A DNA stretch of 64,000 bases. It comes from Stictocephala bisonia (Eukaryota; Arthropoda; Insecta; Hemiptera; Membracidae). Where the stretch lies: assembly GCA_035578905.1 (NCBI GenBank), contig JAQJVL010000705.1, positions 360,501 to 424,500 of the forward strand, in the 5' to 3' direction. This document shows, one piece after another, positions 57,037 through 64,000 of the stretch (positions are counted from its first letter, which is position 1; each line of letters begins with the position of its first letter). Both the position numbers and the translations under genes were made by a program. The notes under the pieces were generated by a model that was not told the DNA's origin, searched no databases, and worked only from the letters and a program-made list of their open reading frames with translations.

Positions 57037-57174
57037 ATGGACGACGATTCGGGGAAAATGAAATTTTCTGCAGCAGATGACGAACAGCTTGTTGAGTTGG
57101 TTGCAGGACATCATATTTTAAGGAACATGACTGAGGAATATTTCAAAAATATTTTGAAAAAATATTTAATCTGA
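57037..57174 (+). CDS. possible first exon of a MADF/Myb-SANT-like protein
   Basis: From the ATG at 57037 the frame gives MDDDSGKMKFSAADDEQLVE then LVAGHHILRN, which resembles the first helix of MADF-type DNA-binding domains ((E)LI-x-LV-x-x-x-P-x-L) found in host regulators and Harbinger-associated proteins. It stops after 45 codons; aaaacag-gtatgatg at about 57205 could be a splice donor in another frame. No downstream exon was recognised. An in-frame Met further up (56866) exists but the acidic MDDD start looks more natural. Weak call. Confidence 0.35.
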   Translation: MDDDSGKMKFSAADDEQLVELVAGHHILRNMTEEYFKNILKKYLI

Positions 57175-57518
57175 AAAGAGATTACTGGAATGGTCAATAA
57201 AACAGGTATGATGTGTTTAAAATTAATTTATTATGTAACCGTTCGTAGGTTTATTTAAAATGCATAATAATTAATTCTTAATTTTGTTTTACAAAAATCA
57301 GATTTTTCAGCATCTATTAAACTTTAGAAGGCTACTATAATACCATGTTCATTTATTTAAAAATATCATAATTAAAAGATCTACATTATTGTGTTGGTCG
57401 CTGGACTTAGGCCAACTTCTAACATTATAGTACTGTTTGGTTAAAATACTAGCTTCAAAATCACACTCATTTAAATCGCCCATTAAAACAAAAACGCATA
57501 TTTGTTTTCTTTTTAAAC

Positions 57519-57797
57519 TCATCGTCCGTCTAGTGTAAAATGCTCAGCTGAACTGAATATATAGCCGCTTAGTAGGAAAACACTTTTACGCTGCGTATTA
57601 TACTTAAGTCCACGCCGGCGCTGTGCGTTGTACACGGAGTAGAAAGTGCGTCGATAGGAAAACACGGCTTTACTGCTCACAGGTTGTGCAATCGAATAGT
57701 CGAAATTGGAGGCAATTTCGACCTCTTTCACTGGATTGACGACAGGTTGCAGCACGGTCTCTCTCATATTCCGTGCCTCAAAATTGGATAAAGCCAT
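57519..57797 (-). CDS. unrecognised 92-residue ORF
   Basis: MALSNFEARNMRETVLQPVV, with FDYSIAQPVSSKAVFSYRRT and FYSVYNAQRRRGLKYNTQRK, shows balanced composition and GC higher than the flanks, unlike the chance ORFs nearby. No domain, signal peptide or membrane segment is recognised. It might be an exon or a viral/transposon gene remnant. Confidence 0.3.
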   Translation of the reverse strand: MALSNFEARNMRETVLQPVVNPVKEVEIASNFDYSIAQPVSSKAVFSYRRTFYSVYNAQRRRGLKYNTQRKSVFLLSGYIFSSAEHFTLDGR

Positions 57798-58183
57798 CTT
57801 CTATGTATAGTAAAATCAATGGTTTCACACAACAATCTGAGGGACTGCCCAGGACGTTCAGCAAGGATATCTTGAGTGCTTTCAAGATGACCCCGCAACT
57901 TGAGTACAAGAACGTGTCTTGTTTACCTGTTGGACTCTGAAGGACAACAATGGACTTTAAAAAACCAGGGACTGATAAGTTTTTATGTCAAAATATATTA
58001 GGTTAAGTTTAGTTGTAAGTTTGAAATCGAAAATGAATTTCAGGATCGGAAATAAAAAATGGGTTAGCTTTGTGGAAAGACATGTTAAGGATAGCAAATA
58101 ATTTTACCCCTTAAGATTTGTGAAAAAGCGAGTGATCTTGTTTTTTGTTTAAAACATTTCCTTTTCTTTTGAGAATGGAAAAA
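57798..58183. other. no recognised gene
   Basis: AT-rich; ends at the solo LTR start. Confidence 0.4.
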
Positions 58184-58399
58184 TGTAACAATGTTTTGTT
58201 ACATTACTTTTAGAAAAATTAAAATATTAGAAAAGTACTTGTAATAAAAAATTAATTCAAACTATAAAATTTCAATCTAAATTTTGCAGTTTTTCATAAC
58301 AATTGAGAATCTTGGCCTCTCAAATAAAAAATAGATTTTTCCCATTAGAAATACAATAACCAATATTTCTTACAACATGATCTTTTCCTGTCGAGTCGG

Positions 58400-59850
58400 T
58401 GCAACAATCTCCACTAAGACAAGGCTTAGCTAGCTCAGTTGGCCGGGGTAAGGTGTTCTTCGGTAGTCGCAGTTTCCAATTAATAAGTTTCAGGACGCCA
58501 CCTTGTTGACTGAAGTAATAAGGGGGTAACAAGGAATTCCTCCTGCCAAGTCGCGGTAGTACCGTTAGTAAGCAGGCTAACCAAAATAATAGGGTATACC
58601 AGATATTAAAGATTAATACTAACTTGTTTTCGGTAGATAAATTAGATGATACTCCGTATGCAAGCCCTTATAACAGATATATGAATAGACTGGTGGCCAC
58701 CTAGCTGGACGAGCTATTACACAAAGGTACACTACAATGAATAAACAAATACAATACAATTAATGAAACAATACAAGATCACACCTAGATAAACGTAACC
58801 CTAAATAAAATAGGCTGCCAAAATAGATATCTGATGATATCAAAGTCCGGATGCAGATACTGTTTGTGAAATCACATTTCCCGGATTGGCCAAACAAGAT
58901 AATATTGTTTAAAGTCACTCACCAAGTTGAAGACACCGATACGCTGGACAAACGATCCGGCCGGAAACTAAGCGATAAGCATGGACGTCCAAAAACAAGA
59001 TAGGCCACAACAGTAACTAAGCGACAGGTAGCAGCAGGATGGCAGGTGGGCCGCACTGGCCGGGTTGCGTCGACTTCAAAACAGCTCCGCCGTCCCAGGA
59101 CAATACCCTGAATATTGAACAATAATAGTTTAGACTAAATATATATTGGTATCTAGAAAATACATATTCTTTCAGACAATAAATTGCATTGTAATAGGAA
59201 ACAAGAAATGCCGTACTTCGGACTTAAAAAAAGATTTAACACCTTTAAATACAATAAATTAATGTTAAGTACATGTAATGTATACTGAATCCGATAGTAA
59301 ATAAAACATTCCATTGGGAATATAAATTGTTTTAGCCATCTGCCATAGTAAGAATGAATCATGTTACTAGATATCATGTACTATCAATTTTAAACAAACA
59401 TAACTTTCACTTTGACAATATGTATTTCTCCACATCGGAATTACTTGAACAAGATAAGCAAACCAAGTTATTTTATACTCTACAGAAGCTGTTACCAATG
59501 ATGCTTTATTTCACATAATTCCAAGAAAATTCTAATGTATTTAATAGCAAGTTATGGAATATAGAAACCACATTAACCATCTAGTAATAATAACATGAGC
59601 TAAACCAGGGCTTGGTTACTTACACCACTACCGCAGGTTGAAACAGTCCACTAAATTGATAAGGCATCGAGACCTCAATATCCTGGCGACTTTTAGCAAT
59701 TTCCAAACGCCCAAATAGTCGAATAGGCAATAATTGCACAAAAACCTAATTATAAAGTGTCCAAAACGTTGAAGGCGCGCTTCCTCAACTAAGGTGTTAA
59801 CGTGATGTGATCAGTCTCACGAGTATGTGGTACATAAAGGTGATGTTACA
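58400..59850 (+). mobile_element. 1451-bp LTR-like insertion inside the solo LTR
   Basis: Begins TGCAACA and ends TGTTACA, imperfect inverted LTR-type ends. TCGG precedes and TAGG follows; the first LTR copy has gagtcagatcggcatg where this copy reads gagtcgg-[insert]-taggatagacatg, so a ~4-bp target-site duplication with one change fits. The interior has no coding sequence beyond short ORFs (58919-59122, 59153-59377) with no domains. Probably a solo LTR of another family. Confidence 0.6.
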
Positions 59851-60651
59851 TAGGATAGACATGTTTCCTGCAATTTACAGGTTTTTTGACGTTTGCTTCC
59901 TCCCCGAATCTCCCTGATTGGTTCTCATCCCCTTTGTTTTGAGGCACATTTTGTGTGGAAGGGAGCCACGTAAATAGATCGTCCAACAGTTTTCTCGGCC
60001 TGTTTCGCCGCCGCGTTTATATGAATTGAGTTCGCCGCTTCTTTAAACAGTTTTTCCGCTACAGTTTGGAGTTTGGAAATTTTCCCACGGAAATATTTTG
60101 AGAAGTGCTGTGCTGCTCAGTGCGAGTGTTTGTTTGATTGTGCCCGACGTTTACGTGTCGAGCGGCGCCTTTGAATGAACTTGACTGTTCTCTGGAAGCA
60201 ACGTAAGTACGACATTTGTTTTCAGCTTATATATTCTCGTTGTTAGCTTCGTCACCTGCCCTTTTAGCTGTTCACACCAAAACCTAGTAAATATTTCTTA
60301 GATTTTCTTGTTCTTTTATAACGACATTTCAGTAAATCTTGTCAAATCAGATTTTAGTAATAAAAAATATATTTTAAAAATTAAAATAACGATTGGTTAT
60401 TTTTTGTTTCACAGATTCCTAAAGCAGAATAATACAAAATCATCATTGAAAATCACAATTATAAAATTATAAAGTATCATAAAGTCATACAAATTCATTA
60501 AGAATCATAAAATCACTGAATTATAGACAATAATTTAAATTGGTATATTAAGAAGATATTAAATTACTATCAATTTTTTTACTCATTAAAAGTTAGTTTT
60601 ATTGTATTCCATTTTTTTGAGAAAGGTTTTTAGGTTTGTTTGTTTTTTTAT

Positions 60652-61150
60652 TCACCTTTCATAGTGTTGTCCTTTGTTTTCTTTGTTATTTACAAAGGGG
60701 TTTTTTACACAAGGTAATACATCAGATCTAGGAAAAGGTTCAAGTAAACATTTAAATACAGTCATAAATATTCAACTTATATAAATTTTATAGCAGAAGT
60801 TTGTTTCATTCTTGTAATACAAACACACTTATAAAATAAAATCATTATTATTTTTCATAACAACTTAAATTGTACTAATCATTCAAAGAAAATTTCCAGG
60901 AAATTTTTTATCAGAGATCTGGTAACTGGTAATTTACAATGTTTTATTTATTTATTGGGAAATACTATTTGTTTGATATTACACCAAACCTTAGTTAAAT
61001 TTACTTAAAAACCTTAGTTTGCAATTGATTTTACTTTTAGTCAGTTTCTATAAATATTCTTAATTTGCATTAATATTTATTCTAACATAACACATATTTA
61101 TCAAATAGACAATATAATATCACAGGCACATTAATATATACATGAATGTA
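60652..61150 (-). repeat. inverted repeat fragment inside the solo LTR
   Basis: Starts with ttcacctttcatagtgttg and matches the 49520-49790 region in reverse orientation up to about 60900, with weaker similarity beyond. Solo-LTR sequence resumes near 61160 (ataaacttaaatttgtaact). Confidence 0.6.
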
Positions 61151-61222
61151 AATGTCTTAAATTAACAAAATAAACTTAAATTTGTAACTATTCTTTTGAT
61201 TAAAAAAAAAAAAATACAATAC

Positions 61223-61829
61223 AATGCTTTTGATGCTGGTTTAAGAAATATTGTTAATTTTACGTTCTTAAAGTTTAAAAATTGTATTAGAGCGTATTCA
61301 ATATATATAAAAAAAAAAACAAATTTAAAGTAAACTAAGACAGCTTATGTTTACATACTATTCGAGTGTTGATTTGGAACAAAACAGAGCAACAAGTCAT
61401 CATTGTAATTTCTCTTTTTTGTTAAAATTATTTTTCATCTACATTTAAACTATATAATATCACTTATCGCATTTTATCAGTTCAGTTATATATTCGTATG
61501 AAATGTTATTATCTTTAACATAGGTCAAACTTATATTAGATGTGTTAAAAAGCAACAAAAATTATGGATGAAAATTATTCTTTGGGCTTGCATGTGGGAA
61601 AAGGAACAGTCTAGTTGAATATTTTAGAGTGCATCACTGGGATTTCTACCTCTTACATTAAAATGGCGTCATTATTTAGACAGCCCCTTGTAGTAGCGCA
61701 GCACTTTGGTTAAACACTCCATTCCTTATTGGGGACGATGTGTTTTAGCTAAAGTTGTTCGTAGTCTTGTAACTGTTTAACCACACGTACAAACATATAC
61801 TACGAATCAACGCATACATTCTCGCACAT
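61223..61829. other. AT-rich non-coding stretch, no gene seen
   Basis: No domain, terminus or RNA recognised. Confidence 0.45.
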
Positions 61830-61869
61830 GCAGACACACATATACAAACACAACCCCACACATACGGAT

Positions 61870-62135
61870 GGTGATAAAGTGACCTAAAGACAGAGACGCG
61901 ACAAAGTGTCCCAAAGACAAACTGAGCCCGTTTATTTGGGACAGATTGTCATTGGGACACTTTGTCCGCAGCGTGCAAAATTCCAAGTTGGTACAAGTTG
62001 TCATTTCGTGAAAAGACAAACTGGGACAAATTTCTGAGTGGTACAGGTTGTCGTAGGGTCACGTTGTCCTACATATGCTAAAATCAGAAATGGCTCAGTT
62101 TGTCCTTACGCGCAAGGACAAACTGAGCCACTCCC
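61870..62135. repeat. palindromic block with repeated gacaaactg-g motifs
   Basis: GACAAACTGAGCC or its complement occurs four times (near 61917, 62091-62103, 62117-62129) with related gggacactttgtcc and gacaaactgggac forms. 62091-62106 (TGGCTCAGTTTGTCCT) and 62115-62130 are perfect inverted copies around an 8-bp loop. This looks like the terminus of an unidentified DNA transposon or a MITE. Confidence 0.7.
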
Positions 62136-62496
62136 GAAGGTCCTTGATTTTTGTCTATGGTAATAACAAGAAATCTGGGGATGGTTTTGAGTCTGAAAAT
62201 CTTTTAATCAATTTAATGCCATTCATACAGTTTACCCTGTAATGTTTTTAGTAACACCAATGTAACATTTATTATCACAAATCCCAAGCTACATAATGAA
62301 CTTTATTTAAATAAATTCATATTAATAGTTTTTTTAAACTAAAGCAGCAAACGTTTGATTATCGTAAATGATACACTCGTATATTTATATGTTTATTTTG
62401 GCAACATCTCTAATGAAAATACATTTGTTTAGTGGCATTAATAATATTAATAACATATTAATGTTATCAATATTAAATAGTTGGTTTATTTACACT

Positions 62497-64000
62497 AGGA
62501 AAGTACCCAAAAGCGGACCCGTCTCCAAATGTGGACCCCCATTGTTAATGTCTCTGCTGTGTGCTGAAACCTAGTGGAGAACATTGTAAATAGTAGTGCA
62601 AGGTTCCACTACAAAGTAGTAGAGCGTTGGCATTACCTACTCTAACTGTTTTCTGTCACTCCGCCATTACGTGTTTTGATGAAGTTGAAAGTTCTTGTTA
62701 GTTCTCGATTTTGTTAAGTTGTACGAAAAAATTGACAGGTAAGTCTTCCAACTCTTATATATTCTTAAGTGGTAGTTTTGAAGGAATCATTAGACCGTTT
62801 AATTATTGCCATGTAATTTATTGTTATTATTAAATAAGGTATTTTAAAAGTTCAGACTTTAGGTACACAAACCGGACCCCCAACAGTTTCGTAAACTGGA
62901 CCCCTCACATAATGTGTAATGTTTTATGCAAAAACAGGTATAGTTATACTTTTCCAAATAATATTTCTATGGAAATTGTTTTTCGGATTCTAAAAGAATA
63001 TTGGGGAAAATGGACCAGTGAAAATGGAATGAATCAGACGTGTCAAAAGCATAGATGCAGTTCGTAAAAAGAAGATGGGATGGAAAAAGGCTAGTAAAAC
63101 AGTTTAATGTGTCCAAAACTACTCTTATGAGATTAGCTAATGTAAAGTACGGCACACCTGAAGAGAAGCGGCATCAACAGTAGAGAGGGGCAGACCAACT
63201 GTTTTGAGTAAAGATATTGAAGACGCGCTAGTTACTGTCTTGCGATGGAGGCGTCTTCTTTTGGTCTTACTCGTGCTGATCTCCGACGAATCGTTGTGCA
63301 ATTGGCAGAAAGAAATAAAATCCCAGTACCATTTAAAAATGAAATGGGAGGGCAAAATGATTACGTCTTTTTCTACAAAGGCACAAGTCCAAATTATCAG
63401 AAAGGAAGCCGACTGGGACTTCTTATAGCAGGGCTCTCAAGCTTAGCAAGCAAAATATTAAAATAATTGTTGGTCTTTTGGATGAAGTTTATGAGAAGAG
63501 AAAATTTATTCCTGATAGAATTTATAATGTTGACGAGAGTGGAATAACCGTTGTGCAATCAAAAGTATCACAGGTGGTTGGACTAAAGGGGAAAACAGAT
63601 AGTTTCCTTGACTTCAGGAGAGCGCGGAGCACTAATTACTTTCGTTGCTTCTATGAATGCTAGTGGTTCTTTTGTGCCTCCGTTAGTAGTTTTTCCTAGA
63701 AAAAATATGATTGACCAAATTAAAAAAGGAGCTTCTTCTGGAACTATATGTTCCGCACATCCTTCTGGATGGATTCAGACAAACTCATTTACTCAGTGGT
63801 TTGGACAATTCATCGAGTTTGCCAATCCCACAGAAGAAAACCCCATGCTCTTTTTGCTGGATGGGCACTTCAGCCACACGCAAAACATTGATTTAACTGA
63901 CTTGGCAAAACAAAATCATGTGAATATTCTCTCTCTGCCTCGCCACTGCTCTCACAAGCTCCTGCCGTTGGACAAGACCTTCATGGGTCCACTGAAAATT
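62497..64000 (+). mobile_element. pogo/Tigger-like DNA transposon, runs off the window
   Basis: The left part has two direct ANN(T/A)G-GGACCC motifs (agcggaccc at ~62510, tgtggaccc at ~62528) that are repeated as accggaccc (~62873) and ctggacccc (~62898), the spacing expected of transposase-binding sites near a terminus. A splice-donor-like gacag-gtaagt is at ~62737. The transposase follows at 63040. The exact terminal repeat and TA target site cannot be confirmed without the right end. Confidence 0.65.
63040..64000 (+). pseudogene. pogo-like DDE transposase, frame-broken, C-terminus outside the window
   Basis: A psq-type helix-turn-helix is readable across frames at about 63060-63165 (RKKKMGWKKASK, then VSKTTLMRLANVKYGTPEEK). 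RGRPTVLSKDIEDALV follows, then VQLAERNKIPVPFKNEMGG-type residues. The catalytic domain reads DRIYNVDESGIT (first Asp, ~63525), GSFVPPLVVFPRKN, GWIQTNSFTQWFGQF, MLFLLDGHFSHTQN (second Asp, ~63860) and LPLDKTFMGPLK (third Asp, ~63972). All three acidic residues of the DDD triad of pogo transposases are visible, but at least four frame changes (near 63095, 63180, 63240, 63600) break the protein. It would cut and paste the element at TA sites. Confidence 0.82.

Larger units (their letters stand above)
58184..61222 (+). repeat. solo copy of the Gypsy LTR, interrupted twice
   Basis: Collinear with 37898-39138: TGTAACAATG start, tttttcccattagaaatac, ttgattggttctcatcccct-type promoter region, tcgagcggcgcct and the cttgtaactattcttttgatt-like end. 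Two blocks are extra: 58400-59850 and 60652-61150. No internal Gypsy genes follow, so it is a solo LTR, older or separately inserted from the 37.9-kb element. Identity is visibly highest around 59870-60180. Confidence 0.75.

Noticed and set aside
58425..58460. tRNA gene starting gcttagctagctcagttgg
   Set aside because: A-box only; no B box, anticodon arm or acceptor pairing within 80 bp.
63204..63466. Two overlapping ORFs of 73-74 residues as separate genes
   Set aside because: They are alternate frames of one frameshifted transposase.

Overview
The window looks like transposon- and satellite-dominated DNA from a metazoan genome, most likely an arthropod and probably an insect. The evidence is the content: several clades of non-LTR retrotransposons (LINEs) with endonuclease/reverse-transcriptase ORFs, a Gypsy-type LTR retrotransposon, tRNA-derived SINEs, a pogo-like DNA transposon, remnants of Polinton/Maverick-like elements with a protein-primed family B DNA polymerase, a U1 snRNA-derived sequence, long satellite arrays and AT-rich non-coding DNA. 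No operons, bacterial genes, rRNA or functional tRNA genes were recognised. I found no convincing intact host protein-coding gene; almost every recognisable ORF belongs to a mobile element, and most are broken by stops or frameshifts.

Layout. 1-3.4 kb: remnant of a Polinton-like element (a DUF8207-like protein and a repeat-containing fibre-like protein, both minus strand) framed by inverted AT-rich repeats and a 30/60-bp minisatellite. 3.5-7.35 kb: degenerate tandem repeats, then a 68-bp satellite with a 272-bp higher-order unit and a homogenised block. 7.35-10.5 kb: non-coding DNA with dispersed repeats and a U1 snRNA-like sequence. 10.6-13.4 kb: decayed Polinton-type polymerase. 13.4-14.4 kb: internally deleted LINE with a PHD-finger ORF1. 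14.4-16.2 kb: second satellite array. 16.5-19.63 kb: SINE-like unit and a CR1-like LINE (SGNH-esterase ORF1 plus endonuclease ORF2) cut off by the next element. 19.63-26.45 kb: a very large palindrome made of two head-to-head copies of a Polinton polymerase region, with one arm carrying its own insertion. 26.45-28.1 kb: G-rich minisatellite and a 357-bp tandem repeat. 28.2-29.3 kb: two LINE 3' ends. 29.5-31.27 kb: third satellite array. 31.3-36.7 kb: a plus-strand LINE 3' fragment, then a minus-strand SGNH-type LINE. 37.9-49.8 kb: a Gypsy element opened by at least three later insertions (a short element, a LINE that itself holds a SINE, and a second LINE). 50-56.4 kb: a CT microsatellite and a near-complete LINE nested in an older LINE. 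56.5-58.2 kb: a possible MADF-type exon and an unknown ORF. 58.2-61.2 kb: a solo copy of the Gypsy LTR containing another LTR-like insertion and an inverted fragment. 61.8-64 kb: palindromic repeats and a pogo-like transposon that runs off the window.

How the parts relate. The nesting gives relative ages: Gypsy is older than the LINE at 41.8 kb, which is older than the SINE at 43.6 kb; the older LINE at 51.2/56.2 kb precedes the LINE inside it; the LINE at 16.7 kb precedes the Polinton palindrome at 19.6 kb. The two arms of that palindrome share the same inactivating mutations, so the polymerase had decayed before the inverted duplication formed. All calls come from reading the sequence; no searches were run.
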